Below, piece after piece: positions 12,550 to 22,873 of a stretch of DNA of 64,000 nt (the stretch's first letter is position 1; the number at the start of each line of letters is the position of its first letter). The notes below the pieces were generated by a model. It did not search any database, had not been told where the DNA came from, and was given only the letters and a program-made list of their open reading frames with translations. This DNA comes from Theobroma cacao (taxonomy: Eukaryota > Streptophyta > Magnoliopsida > Malvales > Malvaceae): assembly GCF_000208745.1 (NCBI RefSeq), contig NC_030856.1, positions 20,890,240 through 20,954,239 of the forward strand, read 5' to 3'. The position numbers and the translations under genes were made by a program.

Positions 12550-13191
12550 TGGTCATACTACATCAAAATGAATCAAATCAAGTTTGAATTTGGCTTTACT
12601 GCTGCTGGCAGATGGAAAAGGCTTCCTTGACATCTTGCCATATTGACATGCACTGCAAACTAAGCCTTCATCAGTCAACTTAGATAAGTTTCTCAATGAA
12701 CCAGAAACACTGAGCTGCTTGAGTCCTTTGAAATTGAAATGTCCAAGTCGTTTGTGCCACAAATTGGTCAGATTTGAATCTGAATTTCTTGCTTGCAAAC
12801 ATAGTTGATCAACAGTTACAGTGAAACACCTCTTATGCATAGGTATGGTCATCAAATAAGAACCAGAGGCATCAAATATAACACAAGCATTATCTTTGAA
12901 CAGCAAAGCATAGTTATTTTCAACTAGTTGTCCAACACTCAGTAAATTTGAAGTAAGTGTAGGAACTAATAGGACTTCAGAGATATTCCTGGCACCTGCG
13001 AAAATATGAACTCGAACTGTACCTTTCCCAACAACAGGAAGATAAATTCCATTTCCTATTTTGACCCTTGAATAGTAACTCTTGTCTAAGCTGATGAAAA
13101 CAGCTTCAGTTGGACTGATATGATTTGAACTCCCACTGTCCAGTAACCATTCTTGATTATCAATTTCATTTTCTAACATTGTCAGGGCCAT
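12550..13191 (-). pseudogene. Copia protease and pre-integrase zinc-binding domain
   Basis: An open stretch of 212 codons. The aspartic protease site is LLDSGSSNHIS (residues about 16-26). LWHKRLGHFN and CSACQYGK supply the His and Cys ligands of the integrase HHCC zinc-binding domain. This is the best preserved part of the polyprotein. Confidence 0.88.
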
Positions 13192-13229
13192 GAACAGATT
13201 TTCTTTAGCATTAGCAGTAGCTTCAACAG

Positions 13230-14136
13230 TTTAAAGAACTTTATCAGAAGCAGAGGTCTTCTTTTTGCATACTTTCTCAACATGCCCCATTTCATTACAA
13301 GCTTGACACTTTGCATCTGATCTAAACCAGCAACGATCTTCTAAATGGTTCCTTTTCTTGCAATAAGTACACACTTTAAACTTATTTTTTTTAGTTGAAG
13401 ATTAACCTGCATGAGAAGATTTCTTTTGCAGCTTATCTTTTGTCACCTTCTTACCTTGAGTTTCTGCAGTAGCTTTCCCTTTACTTGAAGCAAACAGAGC
13501 ATTTTCCACATTAGCTTCTAGTCGAGATGTTCTTCTTTGCTCAGTGGCTAGGAGTGCACTAACCAGCTATGACACTGTGAGTTGTGACAGGTCTTTAACT
13601 TGCTCTATGGATGTAACTGTTGCTTCAAATCTATCAGGTAAGTTGATGAGAATCTTTTGAACAAATCTGGCTTCTGGTAAATCATCTCTAAGCAGCCTCA
13701 TTTGATTCACCAAATGACTGAGATGATCTATATAATCTTCTACAGTCTGTGACTTTTTCATCCTGATCAGCTCAAATTCTCTTCTAAGGTTCTGAGCTTG
13801 CATTTGCTTGGTTTTTGTTGTACCAAGATAATCTTCCTCAAGTTTGGTCCATGCTTTCTTTGTTGTCTTGCAACTCATGATCCTGCTAAAGATCTTCTCA
13901 AACACAGCAGCTTGAATGAATGACAAAGCTTTGTATCGCTTTGCTACTTCTTCAGAGTGTTACTTGATCTGATTTATGGTTGCATTATCTCTCAAAGCAG
14001 CAGGTTCTTCCTCAATTTCAATGGTTGTCCAGAGATTATAAGCTTTGAGAAATGCCTCCATCTTGACAGCCCAAACTTGATAGTTTTTGCCATCAAATAT
14101 AGGTGGAGATATGTGAGAAGCTAAAGTTGAAGACAT
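13230..14136 (-). pseudogene. Copia gag with two zinc knuckles
   Basis: The frame starts at 14136 (MSSTLASHISPP) and has an in-frame TAA near 13955. It then continues as the capsid domain (SFIQAAVFEKIFSRIM, AWTKLEEDYLG, VEDYIDHLSHLV). Two CX2CX4HX4C knuckles follow at about 13265-13375: CTYCKKRNHLEDRC and CQACNEMGHVEKVC, both with all four zinc ligands. This is the nucleocapsid protein of the copia element. Confidence 0.85.
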
Positions 14137-14215
14137 GCTGAAAATGTCAAGAGATGAATCAACAAAGAAAAGAAAAGATTCTTGATAATCGTAGGTCCAA
14201 CAAGATCTTAAAAGA

Positions 14216-14227
14216 GCTCTGATACCA
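14216..14227 (-). promoter_or_regulatory. Primer-binding site of the copia element
   Basis: GCTCTGATACCA on the + strand equals the 3' end of initiator Met-tRNA, so the element reads TGGTATCAGAGC on the - strand directly after its 5' LTR. Confidence 0.9.
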
Positions 14228-14495
14228 TGTTAATGTAATGAAGAGAGAAAGAGCAGAGTATATGAAGAAGATAATGATCAAAATTGTTTCATTGATACAA
14301 AAAACAAGACTTATATGCCTTATCTACATAAAAGATATCTGTAAATATGATTAACAAGTGTCAGTGTTAGTGTACATACACACTAACACATCAAAAGACA
14401 GCTCAAAACACTACATTAATATTAAGCATCAACACAAAGAAGCAAACTGAGCTAAAAAAGAAAATTGTGTTAACAAAGTAACATCCACGTGCAAT
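14228..14495 (-). repeat. 5' LTR of the copia element, right-hand portion cut off by the gypsy insertion
   Basis: Aligns with 9903-10196 from its TG edge. The match breaks at CACGTG/CAAT (14495), where the gypsy LTR begins, and resumes at 20367. The pieces 14228-14495 and 20371-20396 total 294 bp, exactly the length of the intact LTR. Confidence 0.92.
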
Positions 14496-15136
14496 TGTCA
14501 CGCCCCTTTTGTGTAGAAAGACGGGACAGCCCGATGGCAAAGGCTTGAGGCTCATGAGTGGGCGAGCAACGAGGGCTGGAACCCTAATTTGGCGCCAAGG
14601 GGCTTGAGACATCGACAACCATGGTCGGGCAAGTGCGCAGGCCAGTAGACAGACTGGGTGCGTGGGCCAGCGACAGACAGTGTGTGCGGGCCAGTACGTA
14701 GACAGGGCGCGTAACAGAGCTGGTAGACTGATGCGTAGTGGGTGCGCACGAACTGTCCAAGCAGTCTGCCAAAAGCGCGAGAAGCACTGGCCAGCCCGAG
14801 GCTGCGGGGTAGCTGTTGCCTGTCATTGGCAACAGTGCCAAGGGTGTGTCAAAGGGGCCTAGCAGAGTTCAAAACAGCCCCTAGCAGTTGGGAACTGCTT
14901 TGTAACGACTCCAAGGGGTCTTAGGCTATATAAACCCCTTGAGTCCCCACATTTGGGACTATTGACTCTTGTATTGGAAATTCTATCAATAAAAGCTCTC
15001 TCTTTGTTCTCTCAACTCTCTTGTGCTTGCCAAAATCGATCCTAATTCACTAACTTGAGAAAGCTGCTAGCTTTTCTAACCACCTTTACCAAGGCAAAGG
15101 TTAGGCCGCACGGGTCAAGAGAAAACCCACGTGACA
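14496..15136 (+). repeat. 5' LTR of the nested gypsy element
   Basis: TGTCACGCC...CGTGACA, 641 bp. It holds a likely core promoter, GGCTATATAAACCCC (about 14924-14938), followed by AATAAAAGC (about 14987), a candidate polyadenylation signal. Confidence 0.9.
14927..14936 (+). promoter_or_regulatory. TATA box in the gypsy 5' LTR
   Basis: CTATATAAAC, with an equivalent CTGTATAAAC in the 3' LTR near 20157, lies in the middle of the LTR where the U3/R promoter is expected. The transcription start would fall about 30 bases downstream. Confidence 0.6.
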
Positions 15137-15154
15137 CTTGGTATCAGAGAGACA

Positions 15155-16290
15155 ATGGCAAACATGAGGTTTGGAGTGGGCACCGAGGGTGTTGCTTCCA
15201 CCCCCGATACAAGGGAGACACGTTTGAGTAAGGTGAAGAGGAAATCCATCTCGAGGGACCTTCTCGCCTCGGTAGAGTTTAGGCTGACCCACCAAGAGGA
15301 GCGTGTGGCAGAGCTGGCTGACTGTTGGGAGGCAGGTGAGGCTCGGACGGATGGGTGTGAGGAGCAAATGGTGGAGTTGCGAGAAGACCTGCAGGCCGCG
15401 CTCAACGAGACCCTTGAGGCATTAACCCAGCTTGATGCTAGGCGAGAGGCTAAGGCCGAGCAGCTGTGACTCGAGATGAGCGAGCTCGAAGCGTGCAAAG
15501 CACTCCTTGGAGGAATGCTAGCCATGCAGTCGACTAGCAAGGTGGACTTCCCCAAATCGAAGGACTTCAAGGGCCAGTGGAGTGCCCAAGACATAGATAA
15601 CTTCGTGTGGGGGATGGAGCAATACTTCCGAGTCACCAACATTGTTGATGATGGTAAGAAAATTAACACTACCTCGATATATCTTACTGACTTGGCATGT
15701 TTGTGGTGGCGCAGGAGGTGTAACGAGAGGCATGATGGAGCTGCCATCTCGACTTAGGCTAACTTTGTGCATGAGCTGAAAGCGCAATTCTATCCCGAGT
15801 ACGTGCAAGATGAGGCGCTCAAAAAATTGAGGCACCTAACGCAGCAAGAGAGAGTTCGGGAGTATGTGAAGGAGTTCACCGAACTCATGCTGCAAATCAG
15901 TGACCTAGGCAAGCGGGAAGCCTTGTTCTGCTTCCTCGATGGATTGAGGTCGTGGGAGAGACAAGAGCTTCAACGCGGCGGGGTTCAAGACATCACTGCT
16001 GCAATGGCTGCTGCTGAGTCCTTGATCGAGTTTCGCAAGGGGGATGCGAAGAAGTATGCGGGGAAAGGCAAGGCCAAGGTGAAGGCCACTGCCAAGCCAC
16101 TACCGAGGAGCATTACCAGCGGGCAAGGCAGCACACGGGGTACTGACCAAGGCAGCCGTGCGGAGAATAAGGGCAAAGGGTCCTTGACATATTTCCTATG
16201 TGACGGGCCACGCTTGGTCTGAGACTACCCCAAGAGGGCTAAGCTATCTGCCATCACCCAAGAGGAGGGAAATGAGGGGCAACAGCAGCG
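15155..16290 (+). pseudogene. Gypsy gag remnant
   Basis: ATG at 15155 (MANMRFGV) opens a charged, probably coiled-coil region (HQEERVAELADCWEAGEA). TGA at 15467 stands where CGA (Arg) is expected. The capsid part follows: KDFKGQWSAQDIDNF, MEQYFRVTN, LACLWWRRRC, then a TAG where Trp is expected, then AQFYPEYVQDEALKKL. A basic linker leads to a single zinc knuckle, FLCDGPRLV-stop-DYPK. This has lost its His (now Arg), its last Cys (now Tyr) and an Arg codon (now TGA). It cannot make a functional nucleocapsid. Confidence 0.88.
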
Positions 16291-16363
16291 GGATTCCTTG
16301 AGATTAGGCACCATGATGCTGACGGCACTAAAATAGCACAAGTCGAGCCGTAACAAGGGCCTG

Positions 16364-16702
16364 ATGTTTGTGGACATAACGGTGGAGGGCAAGAAGTTGA
16401 AAGTGCTAGTTGACAAAAGAGCAAGCGATCTATTCACCTCTACTGAGACAGCAAAGTTGTTGGGGCTGGACACCAAGGCAAGGGTAGTGCGCATCAAGAC
16501 TGTCAACAGCAAGGATATCCCCACCATTGGCACCGCAAGCAGCCTGGACGAGCAGTTAGGTGAGTGGGTCGATAATGAAATTATTAAAGTCATTCCTTTG
16601 GATGATTATGACTTTGTGATTGGGGTAGATTTCCTTGACCGAATAAATGGCATGGTTGTCCTATTCTTGAACTGCATTATGATTCTTGACCCTCGAGGAT
16701 AA
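16364..16702 (+). pseudogene. Gypsy protease remnant with destroyed active site
   Basis: Retroviral-type aspartic protease domain with FVDITVEGKKLKVLVDKRASDLF. The expected D-S/T-G-A reads DKRA, so the catalytic loop is lost. The downstream flap and DFVIGVDFLDRI remain recognisable. It ends at TAA (16702). Confidence 0.8.
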
Positions 16703-16868
16703 TGTATGGTGCTGGTGAGGCGTGAGTAGCAATGCGCGACCAAGACGCTGAGCACCATACAGCTAACAGATGGTGTGCGCAGGGGCGAAGGAGACCTTTG
16801 TAGCCACGCTGTCCTTAAATGAGGGTAAGCCGAGCGAGGTTGCACCCGTGCTGAACGAGGTAGAATGA

Positions 16869-17552
16869 GTGCTGGACCAGTACACAGATGTCATGTCAAC
16901 CAAGCTGCCAAGCTCCTTGCCACCCAAGCGCGAGGTGGACCATAAGATCGAGCTTGTGCCGCCCGCGCAGCCACCTGCGAGGGCACTTTACCGAATGGCA
17001 CCCCTAGAGCTAGCTGAATTACACCGAAAACTTACTGAGTTGATCGAGGCAGGCTTTATTCATCCTAGCAAGGCACCCTATGGTGCGCCTATCCTCTTCC
17101 AAAGGAAGCACGATGGGATGCTACGGCTGTGCATCAACTACCGAGCACTCAACAAGCTGACCATCCAAAACTACTATCCAATCCCCAACATCTCTGAGCT
17201 GTTCGACCAGCTAGATAAGGCCCAAGTCTTCTCCAAACTTGACCTGCGGTCCGGGTACTACCAGGTGAGGATTGCCGAAGGGGACCAAGAGAAGACTGTC
17301 TGCGTAACGCGCTACGGCAGCTTCGAGTTCCTAGTCATGCCCTTCGGCCTAACCAAAGCCCTCGCGACGTTTTGCACGCTCATGAGCAAGGTATTGTCAT
17401 CGTTCCTTGACAAGTTTGTGGTCGTATACCTTGACGACATTGTCGTTTTTAGCAGGACCATGGCAGAACATGTGGGACACTTGAGGGCTGTGTTTGAGAG
17501 CCTAAGGCAGCACCAGCTGTATGTTAAGCAGGAAAAGTGCTGCTTTGCCTAG
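16869..17552 (+). pseudogene. Gypsy reverse transcriptase, open but truncated by TAG
   Basis: The 227-codon frame holds the RT core: [77 protein letters not shown] and the catalytic YLDD (about residues 199-202). It ends at a TAG where the family continues into the RT connection and RNase H. As a domain it looks intact through the active site, but nothing downstream is translated with it. Confidence 0.9.
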
Positions 17553-18300
17553 CCGGATATCCTATTCCTCGACCACATCATTGGGGGAGGCCGAATTAGG
17601 ATGGACGCGGCCAAGGTCCAAGATATTAATGAGTAGGAGCAGCCCACTAAGGCGACTGAGCTGCGGAGTTTCTTGGGGCTTGCAAACTACTACTGCAAGT
17701 TCGTGCGAGGATACTCTAGCATCGCAGCACCTTTGACCGACTTGTTGTGCAAAAACCGCGCATGACGATAGGGCCCCGAGTGCTAGCGAGCGTTCTAATA
17801 GTTGAAGCAGCCCATGATCGAGAAGCCTGTGCTGCGCTTGCTAGACCCGAGTGTGCTGTATGAGGTGCACACTGATGCGTCAGACTACGCTATAAGTGGG
17901 GTGCTCATGCAGCAAGGCCACCCAGTGACGTACGAGAGCTAGAATCTCAATGACACCGAGCCGTGCTACACGGCTCAAGAGAAAGAGATGACGGCGGTAG
18001 TGCATTGCTTGAAGGTGTGGCGGCACTACTTGCTTGGGGCGCGGTTCATGGTTAGGACGGACAACATAGCCAACAACTTCTTCCAAACCCAAAAGAAGCT
18101 GACCCCCAAGCAAGCTAGGTGGTAGGTGTACTTGACAGAATTTGATTTCACCATGGAGTACAAGCCGGGTGCCATCAATCGAGTTGCTGATGGGCTGAGC
18201 CACAAGGCAAAACTGGCAGCCAACAACCAAGCGTAGGACGAGTTGTTGGCCAGGATTCGTGCAGGGCTTGTAAGAGATGCCACTGCACAGGCCATCATCG
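17553..18300 (+). pseudogene. Gypsy RNase H remnant
   Basis: Fragments in one frame with several stops: [33 protein letters not shown] (first catalytic Asp), AQEKEMTAVVHCLKVWRHYLL (catalytic Glu), FMVRTDNIAN (Asp) and INRVADGLSHKA (last Asp). Acidic residues survive, but at least four TAG/TGA codons interrupt the domain. Confidence 0.82.
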
Positions 18301-18399
18301 AGTGTGCCAAGGTGGGCAAGACGAGGCGATTTTGGATGGATAGGGACCTGCTCATGGCCAAAGGAACCCAAGTTTATCTGCCATAGACCGAGGGGCTAC

Positions 18400-19150
18400 G
18401 CAAGGAGATCATGCGAGAGCACCACGACTCCTTGTGGGCAAGACACTTAGGTGCTGAGAGGACGGAGGCACTGATTGCGGCACGCTACTATTGGCCCAAG
18501 CTATCCAAGGACGTCGAGGCCTATGTGTGGACATGCTTGGTCTGCCAGCAAGACAAGGCGAGCAGCAACAGCTAGCGAGCATGCTCGAGCCCCTAGAGTT
18601 GTCCGACCAACCGTGGCAATCCGTATCCTTAGATTTTATCACTAATCTGCCTACAACTAATGGGTTTGGTGCTATAAGGGTTGTGGTGGACAAGTTTAGC
18701 AAGTATGAGACCTTTGTGCCGGTCACACGAGAGTGCCCAACTGAAGAGGCAGCCTAGGCATTCATGGCACACGTGGTCAAGCTGTGGGGCTTACCGAAAA
18801 GCTTAGTGAGCAACAGGGATAGGCGCTTCATAGGCAAGTTCTAGACCGAGCTATTTAAGCTACTAGGGTCCAAGCTCTGCTTCTCGACTAACTTCCACCC
18901 GCAGACGGATGGGCAGACAGAACGAGTAAACCACCTGTTGGAGATCTACCTACGACACTTTGTCCGCAACACCCAATCGGATTGGGCAAAGCTGCTGGAC
19001 GTTGCACAGTTCAGTTACAACCTGCAACAGCGGAAGCCAACCAGGAAGAGCCCATTTGAGCTGGTGATAGGGCAACAACCGATGACCCCGAGGGCCCTAG
19101 TCAGCAGCTATACGGGACCAACACCAGTTGCCTTTCGATACGCCTAAGAT
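18400..19150 (+). pseudogene. Gypsy integrase remnant
   Basis: The zinc-binding part reads REHHDSLWARHLGAER with CLVCQQDKA. The core follows with SLDFITNLPTTNGF (first Asp) and LVSNRDRRF, where the second catalytic Asp of the usual VSDRD is Asn. FHPQTDGQTERVN holds the Glu. Stops are frequent. The Asp-to-Asn change and the stops both fit G-to-A / C-to-T decay. Confidence 0.85.
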
Positions 19151-19329
19151 TGGCACACATAACAGAACTTGGCTAGAGCAAGCCTTGAGTGTGCCACCAA
19201 GAAGTATAGGAAGTGGACGGATAGGCACCGACGGGACGTGAGCTGCAACAAAGGGACTTGGTGTTGGTGAAGCTTCACTTGGTTCTCCGTCACCCAAAGC
19301 TACACAAGGGGTTGGTCCGGAGGTACGAG

Positions 19330-19700
19330 GGGCCCTTCTGGTCGAGAAGAAAGTGGGTCGTGCGGCGTACAAGCTAGAGATGCCATCCGAGCATAAGGTG
19401 CATCCGGTCTTCCACGTGAGCATGCTCAAGCCATACCATGCAGACCCCAACGACCCGAGCAGGAACTGCAGCTAGCGGCATCCCATGGGGCAGAAGGCCT
19501 CGTACGACCGGGAAGTCGAGCAAATCCTGGCCGAGAGGGTTCTAAGAAGGAAACACCACCGACCGCAGCATCAATACCTGGTCTAGTGGAAGGGATTGCC
19601 AGCCAGTGAGACTTGTTGGGAGCTGACTCAGGCGTTGTGGCAATTCAAGGACCTAGTGGAACAGTTCCACGACCAGCAGGCAACGAGGGCGTTGCCGAAA
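19330..19700 (+). pseudogene. Gypsy integrase C-terminus and chromodomain remnant
   Basis: KLEMPSEHKVHPVFHVSMLKPYHAD marks the integrase tail. A chromodomain follows, with REVEQILAERVLRRK, QYLV-stop-WKGLP and SETCWELTQAL, in which a TAG replaces the residue before WKG. The domain would bind methylated histone H3 and direct integration to heterochromatin. It ends just before the polypurine tract at 19704. Confidence 0.8.
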
Positions 19701-19714
19701 TAGTTGGGGGAGAG

Positions 19715-20366
19715 TGTCACGCCCCTTTTGTGGAGGAGGGCGAGGCAGTCCGATGGCAAGGGCTTGAGGCTTGAGAGTGGGCGAGCTAGCTCGAAGACGA
19801 GCGAGCAACGAGGGCTGGAATCCCAATTTGGTGCCAAGGGGCTTGAGTCATCAACACCCATGGTCGGGCGAGTGCGCAAGCCAGCAGACAGACAGTGTGC
19901 GCGAGCCAGTACGCAGACGAGACACGTAGAAAAATGGCACGCAGCAGAGCTGGCAGACTAACGGGTAGCGGGTACGTGCGAACTGTCCAGGTAGTCTACC
20001 AGAAGCGCGAAAAGCACTAGCCAGCTTGAGGCCTACGGGGCAACCGTTGCCTGCCGTTGGCAACAGTGCTAGGGGTGCATAAGAGGGGCCCAACAGAGTT
20101 CAAAACAGCCCCTAATTGTTGGGAACTGCTTTGTAACTGCTCCAAAGAGTCCTAGGCTGTATAAACCCCCTGAGCCCCCACATTTGAGACTAATGACTCT
20201 TGTATTAAAAATTCTATCAATAAAAACTCTCTCTTTGTACTCTCAACTCTCTTGTGCTTGTCAAAATCAATCATAATTCACTAACTTGAGAAGACTACTA
20301 ACCTTTCTAACCTATTTTACCAAAGCAAAGACTAAGCCACACGGATCAAGAGAAAACCCCCTTACA
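19715..20366 (+). repeat. 3' LTR of the nested gypsy element
   Basis: A 652-bp partner of 14496-15136, with the same TGTCACGCC start. It ends CCCTTACA. It differs from the 5' LTR by many substitutions and small indels, so the insertion is not recent. Confidence 0.9.
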
Positions 20367-20396
20367 CAACCACCATGCAAGTATTACTCATCAACA
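20367..20396 (-). repeat. Remaining end of the copia 5' LTR
   Basis: CAACCACCATGCAAGTATTA and on to CATCAACA matches the end of 9903-10196. The first four bases are the duplicated target of the gypsy insertion. Confidence 0.9.
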
Positions 20397-21160
20397 AACT
20401 TCACGCCCCTGCAGGAAAAGCCATCTTGGGGACTCACTAACAAAGAAATAAACTATTATGCAGTAAGCTATTGCTGGATGGAAGTCCAAAAATAAAGAAT
20501 TCTCCATGAGGAACCTCTGTTTGTGTAAGCTATAGCTGGCAAAGATAATAATCCTAGGGTGTAAAAGAAAAATGCAATAATCCCTACTTGACCACGCCAA
20601 CGCTTTCCTACCATCTCCATTAACAACACAAGGGCTGTTGTCATGATAGATGAATGGAAAAATCCACAGACAAATCTCAGGAGTGAATACATCCGGATGT
20701 TGGCGGATAAAACGGTAGCAGAAGTAGATATAGACATTGCCAAACATGAGAAGAAAAGCAGTTTCTTACGACCAAGACATGAGTCACCGAGGGTGGAGAA
20801 GGCAAACCCACCCAGCAGGCACCCCATGAAGAAGGACGATGAAGGTAAGCCAGTGATGATTGAACTAGCACATTCAAGGCTCCATTCCGAGGCGATCGTC
20901 CTATCAGAAGGACCATCCCAAGACCAAGAACTCCTAGAAAGACTGCAAATGTCTAAATTTGAGCTGCAAGTAGTATCATCAGTGCAGTGCCATGTCGGAA
21001 CTGCGTAGGTGAAGACGCTAATGAATGTTTGTTGGGCGTCAAAGAGCAGAGGCAGTGAAACAAGAATTGCTTGTATCAACTGTACATGTCCAAAACCTCC
21101 CAGACTTTGTTCAATCATCTCATCCAACGACTCATGGAAGGTCTGTTGGTTTAGTCTCAT
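20397..21160 (-). pseudogene. N-terminal half of the transporter pseudogene
   Basis: The frame is open from ATG at 21160 for 230 codons. Conserved features follow in order: a short cytosolic start, helix 1 (about residues 30-50), an extracellular loop with several cysteines (about 55-75), and helices 2-5 with GRKKLL between helices 2 and 3. Near 20476 one base is missing in the codon for the proline of SIPAIAY, and the frame meets TAG. The next frame continues with helix 6 and SESPRWLFLQGRE up to the copia insertion. The start codon is the first methionine and fits the usual OCT N-terminus, although family members often have a slightly longer leader. Confidence 0.85.
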
Positions 21161-22256
21161 CGTATCTTGATTCGTTAACTTGGGTTGAAGCCTGAAGGAG
21201 GTTTGTGCGTAGTTGACTACGCACTTCGGTTGGTTGCTCGATATTTCTCGGTTTCCTAATTTAACGTGCCTTTCAAGTGATGTTGTCAGCCTTTATTGAG
21301 GTAAAAGATCTACTACAATTTATTCTGGCCTGTCAAGGTAATGGAATTAGAAATATATTTTATATTTTTTACAGGATCTCAGGATAACTTTTTTTTTTGA
21401 AAATTCGGATCTCAGGATAATTAAGCTAATGCTTTTAATTATCCACCAGCTAGTTTATTATCTCAGTTGCATGTAGGTTCATCCACGCTGAGATTGCTTT
21501 AAACTACACAAATTTCCCTCTTCTTAGAAAGTTAATTCTTGTGGAGCCATTAATCATTGTAGGCTACATAAAAACCTTAATCCTGAAGAAATATCCAAGA
21601 GCCCGTTGATTAGGGCTTTGTTTGATGGAATCTGTTTGGTGGGGTTGGTTTTATGTCATTCCAGGTGCTGTTACTTATTGTAAGGATCTGTGTTTTTTCA
21701 TTGTTGTTTTTAAGGGGGTTGAGTCATTGCAGGTCTGCGGGAGTTACCGGAAAAGTTTTATTGGTGTTCTGCAATGCTTGTTTCAGGGGCCTTGTGTTCC
21801 TGCCTACATGTATGGGTTGTTTATAGCGGTTACTGTTTCATGTTTATATTGCAGAATATATTAGCCACTAAACAGTGATGGTTAGGTGCAGTTAACAAGA
21901 TCATTTTCATTCACTAAAAGACATGATTGAGAAAAGAAAAATGTACAACTGTATTCTCAGACACCTCAATCATATCTGTCCGGTTGCATTACATGTCAAT
22001 CATATCCGCACAAAAGAAAAACTAAGGGGCAGAGGGGACAGTAACCACATGTTTTCAAACTCAGTACATTATGAGTCAGCTAGGGGTAATTATTGCACTT
22101 CTGCTGTCCATTTCGTAAGATGGTGATGGACCATCGGGAGCATGGAACCGAAGATTAGGAGATAATTAACACTCGAAAGAGAATAGATGGATTCTGTCCA
22201 TGACCACGAGGGAAATCCCAAGCCACAACAGTTGCATGGACGTCATTCAGCCATAC
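21161..22256. other. Intergenic, upstream of the transporter pseudogene
   Basis: It would have held the promoter of the - strand transporter gene, but no clear TATA box in the right place is evident. Short open frames (for example 21622-21864) have no recognisable domain. No repeat boundary was identified. Confidence 0.4.
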
Positions 22257-22268
22257 GTCTTCTCATTA

Positions 22269-22873
22269 TTTTTTTTGAAAGGCAGTGAATTTATTCATAA
22301 AGTCTAACATGGAGACTACAACAAGCAAAGCCTTATGAGGCTTGCAATGAACAATAGAGTCCTCAAATGGGGACCGGCAATCATCAGAGGTGTCGGATGA
22401 GCTGACAACTAGATAAAGGAAACATATTAACAAAAGGCTTACAATCACTTAACACAACCAAAGCAGAGAGATAAAATACAATCCTATCAAGACCACGTCA
22501 GTAACAGCCCTACGCTTCCATAAGTTCAAAAAATGCACTGTGATTGATGTCCCTGATGACTCCAGCCTTGGCCAATCCATCTGCCAGAGCGCTTCCCTCA
22601 CGGCTAATATGCTTGAAGGTGATGCCAATGTTGTTCCCAATAAGAGTTTCAATGGCATTTAAAGGGAACTTCATTTCCCGAGGGACTTTGCTGTTGTCCT
22701 TGACCCAAAGGAGGGCATTGATAGAATCACTTTCAACCTCCAGCTGGCGGTTGGAGGTCCATGGTGAAGCAAAAAAGAAGTTAAAGTCCCTGATGGATGG
22801 CTTGAAGTTCAGCAAAGTTGGAGTCTTCAATGCCTATGTGGTGAGAAAAGGTTCCTCTTATGAAACCGTGGTG
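22269..22873 (-). mobile_element. 5'-truncated LINE with RNase H domain
   Basis: The insertion is bounded by GTCTTCTCATTA (22257-22268) and GTCTTCTTATTA (22874-22885), a 12-bp duplication with one mismatch. Its - strand 3' end is a short poly(A) (T run at 22268-22276). It keeps only the 3' end of the element: the RNase H coding end and the 3' UTR. This is the typical outcome of target-primed reverse transcription with early arrest. Confidence 0.85.
22510..22866 (-). pseudogene. LINE RNase H domain fragment
   Basis: The - strand encodes GIEDSNFAELQAI, a frame break near 22800, then LEVESDSINALLWV and FKHISREGSALADGLAKAGV. These are the motifs of the RNase H-like domain found at the C-terminus of plant LINE ORF2. 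Acidic positions in ESDS and the HISREG...AD segment are present. Start and RT are absent through truncation. Confidence 0.78.

Larger units (their letters stand above)
14496..20366 (+). mobile_element. Ty3/gypsy chromovirus, degenerate, nested in the copia LTR
   Basis: LTRs are 14496-15136 (641 bp) and 19715-20366 (652 bp), both starting TGTCACGCCCCTTTTG. The primer site TGGTATCAGAG is at 15139-15149 and the polypurine tract TTGGGGGAGAG at 19704-19714. The flanking bases CAAT (14492-14495) and CAAC (20367-20370) behave as a 4-bp duplication. Domain order is gag, protease, RT, RNase H, integrase, chromodomain. Many in-frame stops are of the CGA-to-TGA, CAG-to-TAG or TGG-to-TAG type. The coiled-coil N-terminal gag and long C-terminal chromodomain suggest a Galadriel-type chromovirus, which is inference. 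Confidence 0.92.
9903..20396 (-). mobile_element. Ty1/copia retrotransposon, decayed, with a nested gypsy element
   Basis: The full element on the - strand is flanked by AACCT (9898-9902) and AACTT (20397-20401), a 5-bp duplication with one C/T difference. LTRs are 9903-10196 (3' LTR) and 14228-14495 plus 20371-20396 (5' LTR). The primer site GCTCTGATACCA (14216-14227) matches initiator Met-tRNA exactly. The purine tract ATGGAGGAG abuts the 3' LTR. Domain order on the - strand is gag, protease, integrase, RT, RNase H, which defines Ty1/copia. Several stops and frameshifts interrupt the polyprotein, so it is not autonomous. It destroyed the transporter gene described above. Confidence 0.92.
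9167..21160 (-). pseudogene. Organic cation/carnitine transporter-like pseudogene, split by nested retrotransposons
   Basis: The two outer parts together encode a plant organic cation transporter (OCT family, major facilitator superfamily), a 12-helix membrane protein moving cationic solutes such as carnitine or polyamines. The N-terminal part starts at 21160 (MRLNQQTF) and carries the loop motif GRKKLLFF. The C-terminal part carries TELFPTSVRN and ends at 9167. Restored length would be about 510 residues, normal for the family, with no intron apparent. Three lesions disable it: a 1-base deletion near 20476, the 10.5-kb insertion at 9903-20396, and a 1-base deletion near 9754. The insertion falls in the codons for GREVKA, just after SPRWLFLQG, the conserved segment following helix 6. 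Family assignment is from motif recognition; the exact OCT subtype and substrate cannot be told. Confidence 0.85.

Noticed and set aside
15115..15747. 210-codon - strand frame
   Set aside because: Lies opposite the gypsy gag coding region and has no recognisable domain; shadow frame.
21622..21864. 80-codon + strand frame with hydrophobic stretches
   Set aside because: No domain recognised, no promoter or splice context; AT/GT-rich sequence can give this by chance.
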